A DNA stretch of 64,000 nucleotides from Caulobacter soli (GTDB lineage: Bacteria > Pseudomonadota > Alphaproteobacteria > Caulobacterales > Caulobacteraceae), in NCBI RefSeq assembly GCF_011045195.1, contig NZ_CP049199.1, positions 3,472,001 through 3,536,000 of the forward strand, given 5' to 3'. The notes under the pieces were generated by a model, which did not search any database, had not been told where the DNA came from, and saw only the letters and a list, made by a program, of their open reading frames with translations. Below are positions 27,983-36,114 of this stretch, in pieces (position 1 is the first letter of the stretch; every line of letters starts with the position of its first letter). The position numbers and the translations under genes are program-made.

Positions 27983-28017
27983 CGTGGTCTGACCACGACC
28001 GACGAGTCATCAGACCA
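27983..28017. promoter_or_regulatory. Pair of GntR/FadR-type operators
   Basis: Site 1 is CGTGGTCTGACCACG (27983-27997), a perfect palindrome with seven-base arms around one base. Its TGGT-N3-ACCA core matches GntR-family (FadR/PdhR/LldR subgroup) operators. Site 2, TGGTCTGATGA on the minus strand (28017-28007), matches nine of eleven bases of the core. The centres are 22 bp apart, about two helical turns. They lie 48-82 bp upstream of the oxidoreductase operon start. Confidence 0.55.
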
Positions 28018-28075
28018 TTGAATCCGTCGAAAGGAAACGCCTTTCACGGGCGCGAGCGCTCCGGCTCGCCTCGCC

Positions 28076-28089
28076 AACATTACAATGTT
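28076..28089. promoter_or_regulatory. Palindrome AACATT-N2-AATGTT containing a TACAAT -10-like element
   Basis: Perfect six-base arms around AC. TACAAT (28081-28086) inside it resembles a -10 hexamer. It is 63 bp upstream of the M13 peptidase start. A candidate operator over the promoter of that gene; no -35 match was seen. Confidence 0.35.
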
Positions 28090-28151
28090 TTCATCTGCGC
28101 CCGTCCGGCATCTGGGGCAGCATCAAGGTTTGGGGCTTTCAGGACCACATC

Positions 28152-30161
28152 ATGCGCAACATCCTGCTGGCGGCGGCTTCGGCGCTCGCCTTGTCGATGA
28201 CCGTCACCGCGGCCCTCGCGGCCGATCCCGCCGCCAAACCGATGTACGGTGACTGGGGCGTCGACCTGACCGCCGGCGACAAGTCGGTTTCGCCCGGCGC
28301 CGACTTCGACAAGTACGCCAACGGCGCCTGGGCCGCGCGCACCAAGATCCCCGACGACCAGGCCTCGGCCGGGGCCAGCTACGACGTCTACAATCGCTCG
28401 CAGGACCAGCTGCGCACCTTGATCGAGACGGCCGACGCCTCCACCCAGATCGGCGCGCTCTACAAGAGCTTCCTCGACGAAGCCAAGGTCGAGGCGATCG
28501 ACGACAAGCCGCTGAAGGCCGACCTGGCCAAGATCGCCGCCATCAAGACCAAGGCCGACTTCGCCGTGGCCATGGGCGGCGCCCAGAGCGGGTTCGGCGG
28601 CGGCGTGTTCTCGCTGGACATCTATCCGGACGCCAAGAACCCCGAGCTCAACACCCTCTATATCGGTCAGGCGGGCCTAGGCCTGCCCGACCGCGACTAC
28701 TACCTGACCGACGGCTTCAAGCCGCAGTTGGCGGCCTATGCCGCCTTTGTCGAGCGGGCCCTGAAGATGGCCGGCTATCCCGACGCGGCCAAGTCGGCCG
28801 CCGAGGTCGTGGCCTTCGAGACCAAGATCGCCAAGGTCAGTTGGGAGGTCGCCGAGCGCCGCGACATCGACAAGACCTACAACCCCACCACCGTCGCCGA
28901 GCTGAACGCCTACGCGCCGTTCCCCTGGTCGCCGTACCTGGCCGCGGCGGGCATGCCGGGCCTGACCAAGGTGGTGCTGGGCGAGAAGACCGCCGTGCGC
29001 GACATCGCCAAGGTCTATGACGAGACCCCGCTGGAGACGCTCAAGGCCTGGCAGACCTTCAACGTCATCGCCGAGACCTCGCCGTACCTTTCCAAGCGCT
29101 TCGTCGACAGCCGCTTCGAGTACGTCAAGGTCCTGACCGGCCAGTCGGCCCTGCGTCCCCGCTGGAAGCGCGGCGTGGTGCTGGTGGACGGCAGCCTGGG
29201 CGAGGTGGTCGGCCAGACCTATGTCGCCAAGTACTTCCCGCCCAGCTCCAAGGCCCAGATGGTCGCGCTGATCGCCAACCTGAAGACGGCCATGGCGGCG
29301 CGGATTCAGAAGGCCCCGTGGATGAGCCCCGCGACCAAGACCGAGGCGCTGGAGAAGCTCTCCAAGATGCAGGTGATGGTCGGCTATCCCGACAAGTGGC
29401 GCGACTATTCGGGCCTGAAGCTGGACGTGAACGACCTCTACGGCAACGTCGCGGCCAGCCGGCGCTTCGAGTGGGCCTATACGCTGAGCGACCTGGGCAA
29501 GCCGGTCGATCACGGCAAGTGGGGCATGACCCCGCAGACCGTGAACGCCTACAACGGCGGGCTGGAGAACAAGATCGTGTTCCCGGCCGGCATCCTGCAG
29601 GCCCCGTTCTTCGACCCGGCCGCCGATCCGGCGGTGAACTACGGCGCGATCGGCGCGGTCATCGGCCACGAGATCAGCCACGGCTTCGACGACCAGGGCC
29701 GCAAGATCGACGCCAAGGGCCAGCTGCGCGACTGGTGGACGCCCGAGGACGCCAAGCGCTTCGACGCCCAGGCCGACGTGCTGGGCAAGCAGTACGACGC
29801 CTACGAACCCGTGCCCGGCTCGCACATCAACGGCAAGCTGACCATGGGCGAGAACATCGCCGACCTGGCCGGGCTGCAGGTGTCGCTGGACGCCTACCAC
29901 GCCTCGCTGGGCGGCAAGCCGGCCCCGGTGATCGGCGGACTGACCGGCGACCAGCGGCTGTTCCTGGCCTTCGCCCAGTCCTGGCAGGAAAAGGCCCGCG
30001 ACGACTCGCTCAAGCAGCAGATGGCGTCCGACCCGCACGCGCCTTCGTCGTTCCGCGTGGTGGGCCCCACCCGCAACGTCGACGCCTGGTACGACGCCTT
30101 CGGGGTCAAGCCCGGCGACACCTACTATCTGAAACCGGAAGACCGCTCGCGGGTCTGGTGA
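28152..30161 (+). CDS. pepO: Secreted M13-family (neprilysin-like) zinc metallopeptidase
   Basis: 669 residues. Signal peptide 1-23 (ends ALA-ADPAA). The M13 N-domain includes GADFDKYANGAW. The catalytic domain carries VIGHEISHGFDDQG (H506, E507, H510), NAYNGGLENKIVFPAGILQ split here by function, and GENIADLAG (E567 ligand, D571). The C-terminus GVKPGDTYYLKPEDRSRVW has the family's conserved ending. Periplasmic oligopeptidase acting on short peptides. Followed nine bases after its stop by a strong hairpin terminator. Confidence 0.94.
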   Translation: MRNILLAAASALALSMTVTAALAADPAAKPMYGDWGVDLTAGDKSVSPGADFDKYANGAWAARTKIPDDQASAGASYDVYNRSQDQLRTLIETADASTQIGALYKSFLDEAKVEAIDDKPLKADLAKIAAIKTKADFAVAMGGAQSGFGGGVFSLDIYPDAKNPELNTLYIGQAGLGLPDRDYYLTDGFKPQLAAYAAFVERALKMAGYPDAAKSAAEVVAFETKIAKVSWEVAERRDIDKTYNPTTVAELNAYAPFPWSPYLAAAGMPGLTKVVLGEKTAVRDIAKVYDETPLETLKAWQTFNVIAETSPYLSKRFVDSRFEYVKVLTGQSALRPRWKRGVVLVDGSLGEVVGQTYVAKYFPPSSKAQMVALIANLKTAMAARIQKAPWMSPATKTEALEKLSKMQVMVGYPDKWRDYSGLKLDVNDLYGNVAASRRFEWAYTLSDLGKPVDHGKWGMTPQTVNAYNGGLENKIVFPAGILQAPFFDPAADPAVNYGAIGAVIGHEISHGFDDQGRKIDAKGQLRDWWTPEDAKRFDAQADVLGKQYDAYEPVPGSHINGKLTMGENIADLAGLQVSLDAYHASLGGKPAPVIGGLTGDQRLFLAFAQSWQEKARDDSLKQQMASDPHAPSSFRVVGPTRNVDAWYDAFGVKPGDTYYLKPEDRSRVW

Positions 30162-30169
30162 CAACCAAA

Positions 30170-30195
30170 AAGGGCCGCCCCTCGGGGCGGCCCTT
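30170..30195. terminator. Bidirectional intrinsic terminator
   Basis: AAGGGCCGCCCC (30170-30181), two bases, GGGGCGGCCCTT (30184-30195). CTCTTTC follows on the + strand and TTTTTGG on the minus strand. It ends the M13 peptidase gene and the convergent gene at 30213-30635. Confidence 0.85.
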
Positions 30196-30212
30196 CTCTT
30201 TCAAGACGATCG

Positions 30213-30635
30213 CTAAGCGATGTGCTTGACCGGCACGTTCTCGACATGGGTGTTCAGATAGTTGAACCCGCCCGAGCCGTTCCACGACTTGTCAACCGAC
30301 AGGGCCGCGGTGAACTTGGCCAGGAACGAGCCGATGGCCGGCGGCGGCACGCTGTAGACGAACTCGCCGCTCAGCGAGACCAACTGGTGGTTGGGCCCAA
30401 AGCCCGTCTGATAGATCTGGCCGCTGACCGGGAAGCGGTGCTGGCCCCTGTCGATCGCCTGGCTGATCTCGGCGATGCCGCTGACATGGCCCGAAGCGGC
30501 CTGGACGGTCAGCGCCAGATTGACGATCGGCGCGCCGGGCGTGCCGACCTTGCCGACCACCGCCTTGACGAAATAGAGGCCCACCGCGTCGTCCGCGGCC
30601 TTTTGGGTGTGAAGCGTACCGATGTCGTCAGCCAT
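30213..30635 (-). CDS. Conserved hypothetical protein (possibly DUF1842)
   Basis: 140 residues from the ATG at 30635, eight bases after AGGAGG. No signal peptide or membrane segment. The sequence alternates beta-type stretches: VGLYFVKAVVG, IVNLALTVQAASGHVSGIAEI, FPVSGQIYQTGFGPNHQLVSL (each separate). A small beta-barrel or lipocalin-like fold is possible. I tentatively link it to the uncharacterised DUF1842 group from memory of the GLYFVKAVVG segment. Monocistronic, between two terminators. An inverted repeat at 30680-30694 lies in its promoter region. Confidence 0.75.
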   Translation of the reverse strand: MADDIGTLHTQKAADDAVGLYFVKAVVGKVGTPGAPIVNLALTVQAASGHVSGIAEISQAIDRGQHRFPVSGQIYQTGFGPNHQLVSLSGEFVYSVPPPAIGSFLAKFTAALSVDKSWNGSGGFNYLNTHVENVPVKHIA

Positions 30636-30679
30636 GATGCATCCTCCTGGTGTGGCGACCCTACCGATCACCTAGAGCG

Positions 30680-30694
30680 AGAGTGATACACTCT
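30680..30694. promoter_or_regulatory. Palindrome AGAGTG-ATA-CACTCT
   Basis: Perfect six-base arms with a three-base centre, 45-59 bp upstream of the gene starting at 30635. The position fits an operator near the -35/-10 region. No regulator is assigned. Confidence 0.4.
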
Positions 30695-30804
30695 GGGGTT
30701 ACGCACACCAGAAGAAACCTGAGCGCGTTATCGGATTTCCTAACTACCTATAGGCGCATTGAATCCGTGGACGTCCTATTCGTCGTGACGGCGCCCGAAA
30801 CGAA

Positions 30805-30840
30805 AAGGCCCGGCCGTGACAAGCGTCGCGGCCGGGCCTT
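30805..30840 (-). terminator. Intrinsic terminator for the DUF1476 gene
   Basis: AAGGCCCGGCCG (30805-30816) and CGGCCGGGCCTT (30829-30840) form a 12-bp stem with a 12-base loop. On the minus strand it is followed by TTTTCGTTTC. It lies 40 bp past the stop of the minus-strand gene at 30880. Confidence 0.85.
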
Positions 30841-30879
30841 GCGGGTTGTTCAGAATTATTCCGCCGGGCGGATATTGGC

Positions 30880-31197
30880 TTACTCGCCGGCGGCGATCTG
30901 CCCACGGGCCAGGGCCAGCAGCTCGTCCATCTTCCGACGGACCTCGCCCTCGCCGACATTGACGCCCGAACCCTTCAGGTCGCCGGCGACCTTGCGCAGC
31001 ACGTCTTCGTCACCCGGTTGTTCGAAATCGGACTTCACCACGGCGCGGGCGTACTCCTCGACCGTCGCCAGGCCCATCAGTTCGGCCGCCCATTCGCCCA
31101 GCAGGCGGTTGCGACGGGCGGTCGCCTTGAATTCCTGTTCCTGCTCCAGCGCGAACTTGCGTTCGAAACCCTGTTCGCGTTCGTCGAAGGTGGTCAT
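30880..31197 (-). CDS. F1-ATPase inhibitor zeta subunit (DUF1476 family)
   Basis: 105 residues from the ATG at 31197. MTTFDEREQGFERKFALEQE and the following RRNRLLGEWAAELMGL are the family's conserved N-terminal segments. In Paracoccus the zeta protein inserts its N-terminal inhibitory region into the F1 catalytic sites and blocks ATP hydrolysis; a four-helix domain follows. All-helical and hydrophilic, cytoplasmic, about the usual length. It is divergent from purC, with a 12-bp tandem repeat between. An upstream in-frame ATG at 31263 lacks a ribosome site. Confidence 0.9.
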   Translation of the reverse strand: MTTFDEREQGFERKFALEQEQEFKATARRNRLLGEWAAELMGLATVEEYARAVVKSDFEQPGDEDVLRKVAGDLKGSGVNVGEGEVRRKMDELLALARGQIAAGE

Positions 31198-31281
31198 GAA
31201 AGCCCCAATAGTCTCTGAGCCGGCTGCATATCCCGTGGCGAGCCGCCCGGCAATCGGAAGCAACGCCGCATCGGCCCAGAT

Positions 31282-31305
31282 CCGCTCACAATCCCGCTCA
31301 CAATC
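31282..31305. repeat. Two tandem copies of CCGCTCACAATC
   Basis: An exact 12-bp unit at 31282-31293 and 31294-31305 in the divergent gap (31198-31501) between the ATPase-inhibitor gene and purC. Nothing else was recognised in that gap except a GCGCGC-rich hairpin and TTTTCGTTT near 31415-31430. The repeat may be regulatory or replication slippage. Confidence 0.6.
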
Positions 31306-31501
31306 CCGCGGATCCGACTAGGGCTGTTTGCGCCAGGGGCCGCCTTCGGCTAGTTTCGAGACGACATTTTTCGTGAGCGGCCTTGAGTCGAACGCCGCGC
31401 GCAGCTATCCGCCGCGCGCGCTTTTCGTTTCTCCGGATAATTCCGGCCCGGTTTTCGGGACAAGGGGCGCGCCCGCAACCAGAAGGGCCTCGACGAGAGC
31501 C

Positions 31502-32260
31502 ATGACGACCCGCCGCAAGAAGATCTACGAAGGCAAGGCCAAGATCCTGTACGAGGGTCCCGAGCCGGGCACCCTGATCCAGTACTTCAAGGACGACGCC
31601 ACCGCCTTCAACGCCCAGAAGAAGGCCGTTCTCGAAGGCAAGGGCGTGATCAACAACCGCATCAGCGAGTACATGATGACTCGTCTGAACGCGATCGGCG
31701 TGCAGAACCACTTCATCCGCCGGCTCAGCCTGCGCGAGCAGCTGATCAAGGAAGTCGAGATCATCCCGCTTGAGGTCGTGGTCCGCAACATCGCCGCCGG
31801 CTCGATCGCCACGCGCCTAGGCCTGACCGAGGGCACGCCCCTGCCGCGCTCGATCATCGAATTCTACTACAAGGACGACAAGCTGGGCGACCCGATGGTC
31901 TCCGAAGAGCACATCACCGCGTTCAACTGGGCCGCCACCCAGGAGATCGACGACATGATGGCCACCGCCCTGCGCGTCAACGACTACATGAGCGGCCTGT
32001 TCAGCGCCGTCGGCATCACCCTGGTGGACTTCAAGATCGAGTTCGGCCGCGTCTACGAAGGCGACTTCAGCCGCGTGATCCTGGCCGACGAGATCAGCCC
32101 CGACAGCTGCCGCCTGTGGGACTCGACCACCAACGAGAAGATGGACAAGGACCGGTTCCGCCGCGACCTGGGCAACGTCATCGAAAGCTACACCGAGGTG
32201 GCCCGCCGCCTCGGCATCATGAAGGAAATGCCCACAGTCATCCAAGGCGGAGTGCACTGA
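31502..32260 (+). CDS. purC: Phosphoribosylaminoimidazole-succinocarboxamide synthase
   Basis: 252 residues from the ATG at 31502. [14 protein letters not shown] is the N-terminal nucleotide loop, [21 protein letters not shown] and [12 protein letters not shown] motifs follow, and [15 protein letters not shown] is the SAICAR-synthetase signature. It joins aspartate to CAIR using ATP in purine synthesis. First gene of a purC-purS unit; purS starts two bases after its stop. The start was chosen because upstream codons are not conserved in character and [12 protein letters not shown] is the usual N-terminus. Confidence 0.95.
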   Translation: MTTRRKKIYEGKAKILYEGPEPGTLIQYFKDDATAFNAQKKAVLEGKGVINNRISEYMMTRLNAIGVQNHFIRRLSLREQLIKEVEIIPLEVVVRNIAAGSIATRLGLTEGTPLPRSIIEFYYKDDKLGDPMVSEEHITAFNWAATQEIDDMMATALRVNDYMSGLFSAVGITLVDFKIEFGRVYEGDFSRVILADEISPDSCRLWDSTTNEKMDKDRFRRDLGNVIESYTEVARRLGIMKEMPTVIQGGVH

Positions 32261-32262
32261 GC

Positions 32263-32508
32263 GTGACCATGAAAGCCAAGGTTCAAGTGTTCCTCAAGCC
32301 CGGCGTCCTGGACGTTCAGGGCAAGGCCGTCGAAGCCGCCCTGCACGGCCTGGGCTGGGCCGACGTCTCGGGCGTGCGGGTGGGCCGCACCATCGAGTTC
32401 GACCTTACCCAGACCGACGCGGCCAAGGCCGAAGGCGAGGTCAAGGCCATGTGCGACAAGCTGCTGGCCAACACGGTCATCGAAAGCTACCGCGTCGAGA
32501 TCGCCTGA
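32263..32508 (+). CDS. purS: FGAM synthase subunit PurS
   Basis: 81 residues from the GTG at 32263, which has GGAG ten bases upstream; an ATG at 32269 would give 79. MKAKVQVFLKPGVLDVQGKAV and the ending VIESYRVEI are typical. PurS dimers bridge PurL and PurQ in the three-subunit formylglycinamidine ribonucleotide synthase. Unlike the usual purC-purS-purQ-purL order, purQ is 2.1 kb further on, behind two unrelated genes and a terminator. Confidence 0.93.
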   Translation: MTMKAKVQVFLKPGVLDVQGKAVEAALHGLGWADVSGVRVGRTIEFDLTQTDAAKAEGEVKAMCDKLLANTVIESYRVEIA

Positions 32509-32518
32509 GATAACGATT

Positions 32519-32544
32519 GGGGACATGCGCACGCGCATGTCCCC
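32519..32544. repeat. Palindromic repeat, family B (copy 1)
   Basis: GGGGACATGCGC (32519-32530), AC, GCGCATGTCCCC (32533-32544): a perfect 12-bp-arm palindrome just after purS. A slightly degenerate copy is at 33150-33174 after the next gene. Confidence 0.8.
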
Positions 32545-32555
32545 GTCCCGCTCCG

Positions 32556-32585
32556 AAGCGCCCTCCTCCGGGAGCGGCGCTTTTT
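32556..32585 (+). terminator. Intrinsic terminator after purS
   Basis: Stem AAGCGCC (32556-32562) with GGCGCTT (32576-32582) and an inner CTCC/GGAG pairing, followed by TTTTTCTTT. It would end the purC-purS transcript before the DUF3291 gene. Confidence 0.8.
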
Positions 32586-32654
32586 CTTTGCGCCGCGTCT
32601 TTTCCGGCAAGCGTCGCCGCCCCATCTCCGCGTAACGACGATACGGGAGATGTC

Positions 32655-33140
32655 ATGAGCGCGAAGTACGAACTGGCCCAGGTCAATATCGGTCGCCTGC
32701 GCGCGCCGGTCGATCACCCGATGATCAAGGACTTCTTCGACAACCTCGACCCGATCAACGCCGTCGCCGAGACCTCGCCCGGCTTCGTCTGGCGCTTGAA
32801 GGGCGAAGGCAACAATGCCAGCGACCTGCAGCCGTTCGAGGATCCGCTGATCGCGATCAACATGTCGGTCTGGACCGACATCCCGTCGCTGGGGGCCTTC
32901 GTCTATCGCAGCGGCCACATCCAGTTCATGCGCCGTCGCCGCGAGTGGTTCGAGCACATGGACCTCTACATGGTGCTGTGGTGGGTCCCCGCCGGCCATC
33001 GCCCGACCGTCGAAGAGGCCAAGGAAAAGCTCGCCTTGCTGGAGGCCAACGGTCCCACGCCCGAGGCCTTCACGTTCAAGATCCCCTTTCCGGCCCCGGA
33101 CGAGGCGACCGTGGAGCCCGTGCTGGACGAGTGCGCCTAG
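32655..33140 (+). CDS. DUF3291 family protein
   Basis: 161 residues from the ATG at 32655 (GGGAGATGTC upstream). YELAQVNIGRLRAPVDHP at the N-terminus, then MSVWTDIPSLGAFVYRSGH and YMVLWWVPAGHRPTVEEAKE, are the DUF3291 pattern, a ferredoxin-like monooxygenase-type fold of unknown role. Cytoplasmic. Sits alone between palindromic repeats inside the purine gene run; a functional link to purines is not shown. Confidence 0.85.
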   Translation: MSAKYELAQVNIGRLRAPVDHPMIKDFFDNLDPINAVAETSPGFVWRLKGEGNNASDLQPFEDPLIAINMSVWTDIPSLGAFVYRSGHIQFMRRRREWFEHMDLYMVLWWVPAGHRPTVEEAKEKLALLEANGPTPEAFTFKIPFPAPDEATVEPVLDECA

Positions 33141-33149
33141 CCGCGCGGC

Positions 33150-33174
33150 GGGGAATGCGCATGCGCGTGTCCCC
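33150..33174. repeat. Palindromic repeat, family B (copy 2, degenerate)
   Basis: GGGGAATGCGC, AT, GCGCGTGTCCCC. Relative to copy 1 at 32519 it has a one-base deletion and one substitution in the arms. It follows the DUF3291 gene by nine bases. Confidence 0.7.
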
Positions 33175-33243
33175 GATCCAGCCTCCTCTGAACGCTTCGT
33201 CCCCGCGTGGCGTTGTTTCAGCAGGCTAGGCTGGGACAAGACG

Positions 33244-34578
33244 ATGCGCGTGGGCCGCAGGGACTTCCTTCTAGGCTCCGGCCTGACGATGGCCGCCGGC
33301 CAGACCCTGGCGCAGCAAGCCACGCCGCCGACCGCCTATCCGAAACCCGACGCCTTGCCCGCCACGCCCCCGCCGACCGACTGGACCGCCGTAAAGGCCC
33401 AGTTCCAGACCGCGCCGGACGAGGTCAATATGAGCGCCATGCTGATCGCCACCCACCCGCTGCCGGTGCGCAAGGCGATCGACCAGTTCCGTCGCGAGCT
33501 GGACTGGCGGCCGGTGACCTATCTGGAGGACAACAACCGCCGCCTGCAGGGCTACAGTCGCGCCGCCGCCGGCCGCTACATGGGTCTGACCGGCGACCAG
33601 GTGGCCCTGACCGACAGCACGACCCTGGGCGCGGCCCTGGTCTATGGCGGCCTGAAGCTCTCGTATGGCGACGAGATCGTCACCACCAACCAGGACTACT
33701 ACATCACCCACGAGAGCCTGCGCCGGGCCGCCCTGCGCAACGGCTCGGTGGTCAGGCGCATCGACCTGTTCGACAGCATCGAGACGGTGTCGGAGGCCGG
33801 CATGGTCGCCCGGCTGATGGCGGCCGTAACGCCTCGGACACGCGTCTTCGCCCTGACCTGGGTGCATTCCAGCACCGGCCTGAAGCTGCCGCTTCCCGCG
33901 ATCTCGGGCGCCCTGGCCCAGGTGAACGCCACGCGCCAGGAGCCCGAGCGGATCATCCTGGCCGTCGACGGCGTGCACGGCTTCGGCAATCAGGACGCCA
34001 CCCTGGCCAGCCTGGGCTGCGACATCTTCATGGCCGGCTGCCACAAGTGGCTGTTCGGCCCGCGCGGCACCGGGATCATCGCCGCCAACGCCCAGGGCTG
34101 GGCGCGGTTACGTCCCTCGGTGCCCAGCTATGTCGACAGCGCCGCCTGGACCGCCTGGATCAACAACGCGCCGCTGCTGGAGCATACCGACGGCCCGCTG
34201 ATGTCGCCCGGCGGCTTCAAGGCCTTCGAGCACTTGTGGTCGATCCCCACGGCGATCGAGTTCCACGAGCAGATCGGCAAGGCCAGGGTCGCGGCTCGCA
34301 CGACCGAACTGGCCGATCAGTTGAAGGCCGGGCTTTCACTGATGCCGCACGTTCGGCTGGTCACGCCGCGCGATCCGCGCCTGTCGGCCGGCATCGTCTC
34401 GTTCGACGTTTCGGGCCTGTCGACCGACGCCGCCGTGGCCCGCCTGCGCCGCCGCCGGATCATCGCCTCGGCCGCGCCCTATGCGATCCAGCACGTGCGC
34501 CTGACGCCCTCGATCATGAACTCGCCGGCCGAGGTGGATCTGGCCCTGGCGGAAGTTCGCGGCTTGGCGAGCGTTTAA
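33244..34578 (+). CDS. TAT-exported class V aminotransferase (PLP enzyme)
   Basis: 444 residues. The N-terminus GRRDFLLGSGLTMAAGQTLA is a twin-arginine signal. The rest is a class V aminotransferase fold: YSRAAAGRYMG, TDSTTLGAALVYGGL, DGVHGFGN and the PLP-lysine motif GCHKWLFGPRGTG with K268. Isopenicillin-N-epimerase-like and EgtE-like enzymes share this outline, but the substrate is unknown. Folded export with PLP bound would explain TAT use. Lies between DUF3291 and purQ on the same strand. Confidence 0.87.
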   Translation: MRVGRRDFLLGSGLTMAAGQTLAQQATPPTAYPKPDALPATPPPTDWTAVKAQFQTAPDEVNMSAMLIATHPLPVRKAIDQFRRELDWRPVTYLEDNNRRLQGYSRAAAGRYMGLTGDQVALTDSTTLGAALVYGGLKLSYGDEIVTTNQDYYITHESLRRAALRNGSVVRRIDLFDSIETVSEAGMVARLMAAVTPRTRVFALTWVHSSTGLKLPLPAISGALAQVNATRQEPERIILAVDGVHGFGNQDATLASLGCDIFMAGCHKWLFGPRGTGIIAANAQGWARLRPSVPSYVDSAAWTAWINNAPLLEHTDGPLMSPGGFKAFEHLWSIPTAIEFHEQIGKARVAARTTELADQLKAGLSLMPHVRLVTPRDPRLSAGIVSFDVSGLSTDAAVARLRRRRIIASAAPYAIQHVRLTPSIMNSPAEVDLALAEVRGLASV

Positions 34579-34628
34579 AGGCGAAGCGGCGCTGACATCC
34601 TCCGCGAACGGTGCTACAGGCCCGCGCC

Positions 34629-35291
34629 ATGAAAGCCGCCGTCGTCGTCTTCCCCGGTTCCAATTGCGATCGTGACTGCAAGGTCGCCATCGAGCGCTCC
34701 GCCGGAGCCCGCGTCGAGATGGTCTGGCACCAGGAGACGGCCCTGCCCGACGACCTGGACCTGATCGTCCTGCCCGGCGGCTTCTCCTACGGCGACTACC
34801 TGCGCTGCGGCGCCATGGCCGCCCAGAGCCCGGTGATGCGCGAAGTGATCAAGGCGGCTGACGACGGCGTCGCGGTCGTGGGCATCTGCAACGGCTTCCA
34901 GGTGCTGTGCGAGGCGGGCCTGCTGCCCGGCGCCCTGCTGCGCAACGAGAAGCTGAAGTATATCTGCAAGCCGGTGGCCCTGGACGTCGTCAACAGCCAG
35001 ACCCGCTTCACCGCCAGCTTCGGCGAGCAGCGCTCGGCCGTGATGACCGTCGGCAACGGCGAGGGCAACTTCTTCGCTGACGCCGAGACGCTGGACCGCA
35101 TCGAGGGCGAAGGCCAGGTGGTGTTCCGCTATCAGGACAATCCCAACGGTTCGGCCCGCGACATCGCCGGCATCATGAACGCCAAGGGCAACGTGCTGGG
35201 CCTGATGCCCCACCCCGACCGCTCGTTCGACCCGGACCTGGGCTCCGAAGACGGCGCCCTGCTCTTCCGCAGCATCTTCGCCAGCGCCTGA
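34629..35291 (+). CDS. purQ: FGAM synthase subunit PurQ (glutaminase)
   Basis: 220 residues from the ATG at 34629. Class I glutamine amidotransferase with [25 protein letters not shown], nucleophile Cys in [13 protein letters not shown], and the His/Glu end motif [10 protein letters not shown]. It supplies ammonia to PurL with PurS as bridge. A few bases of in-frame sequence upstream (ATG at 34611 reads GTG/CTG-like context) are less likely. 50 bp after the aminotransferase. Confidence 0.95.
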   Translation: MKAAVVVFPGSNCDRDCKVAIERSAGARVEMVWHQETALPDDLDLIVLPGGFSYGDYLRCGAMAAQSPVMREVIKAADDGVAVVGICNGFQVLCEAGLLPGALLRNEKLKYICKPVALDVVNSQTRFTASFGEQRSAVMTVGNGEGNFFADAETLDRIEGEGQVVFRYQDNPNGSARDIAGIMNAKGNVLGLMPHPDRSFDPDLGSEDGALLFRSIFASA

Positions 35292-35310
35292 CACGAACCG
35301 GGGGGTTCCG

Positions 35311-36015
35311 ATGCGTCGCCTCGTGATCATTGGAACCGCTTTCCTCGCCGCGCTGTCGATGGCCGCCACGGCCCACGCGCAGGCTCAGCCCGTCCATTGC
35401 GACTATGGCGACTTCATCGAACAGGCGCTCACGAGCGGGGCCGAGACCTATGATGTCACGGTCGCGGGCCGCGCCTATTTCCGCAGGGACGGCGACGGCT
35501 GCCCCGCATCGGCTGTGTGCCAAGCCAAGAGCTACGTGATCGGCAAGGACCGGGTGCTGGTCGGCAAGATCGAGAACGGCTGGGCCTGCGCCTGGTACGG
35601 CGGAACCAGGCAGACGGTCGGCTGGCTGCGGGCCACGGACCTGGCCAAGGTCGCGCCGGCCCCGACCGCGAAGGTCGACTGGCTGGGCGACTGGTCGCGG
35701 GACGAGGACAGCACCGTCTCGATCACCCGCGACGCCCACGGCGGCATGCATGTCAAGGCCTTCACGGTCAACATGAGCCGCGCCTCCAAGCCCTCGGGCG
35801 GCTTCGAGGGCGCCCTGCTGGTGGAAGGCTTCAGCGCCCTCTATTCCGACTTCGATCCCAAGGCGGACGCCGACTACAAGGCTCAGTTTCCAGGTGAGCC
35901 CTCGCCGCCCGACTGCTCGGCCCGGTTTCGCCGTGTCGACCGCTACCTGATCGTCTCGGAAAGCGAAGCCTGCGACGGCGTCGGAGCCTCCCTCCAAGGC
36001 GTTTACGCCCGCTAG
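35311..36015 (+). CDS. Secreted hypothetical protein
   Basis: 234 residues with a signal peptide (cleavage near AHA-QAQPV). The mature part holds six Cys (C30 region, GCPASAVC, WACAWY, DCSARF, EACDGV), consistent with periplasmic disulfides. The central VLVGKIENGWACAWYGGTRQTVGWL segment, split by domain, resembles an SH3b-like module. The C-terminal half has a repeated beta outline. It follows purQ by 19 bp on the same strand. Function unknown. Confidence 0.75.
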   Translation: MRRLVIIGTAFLAALSMAATAHAQAQPVHCDYGDFIEQALTSGAETYDVTVAGRAYFRRDGDGCPASAVCQAKSYVIGKDRVLVGKIENGWACAWYGGTRQTVGWLRATDLAKVAPAPTAKVDWLGDWSRDEDSTVSITRDAHGGMHVKAFTVNMSRASKPSGGFEGALLVEGFSALYSDFDPKADADYKAQFPGEPSPPDCSARFRRVDRYLIVSESEACDGVGASLQGVYAR

Positions 36016-36038
36016 CGAGGCGACGCCGGACGTCGCCG

Positions 36039-36057
36039 CTGTAAGGTGACGTTACAG
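36039..36057. promoter_or_regulatory. Inverted repeat CTGTAA-N7-TTACAG
   Basis: Perfect six-base arms, seven-base spacer, 58-76 bp upstream of the hydrolase at 36115. The spacing and position suggest an operator (TetR- or MerR-like); no regulator gene is adjacent. Confidence 0.4.
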
Positions 36058-36114
36058 TGTAGCACTCCGCGAAAACCGCCCCTAAGGTGCCCGCCTCGTT
36101 TTGGAGGGCCATCC

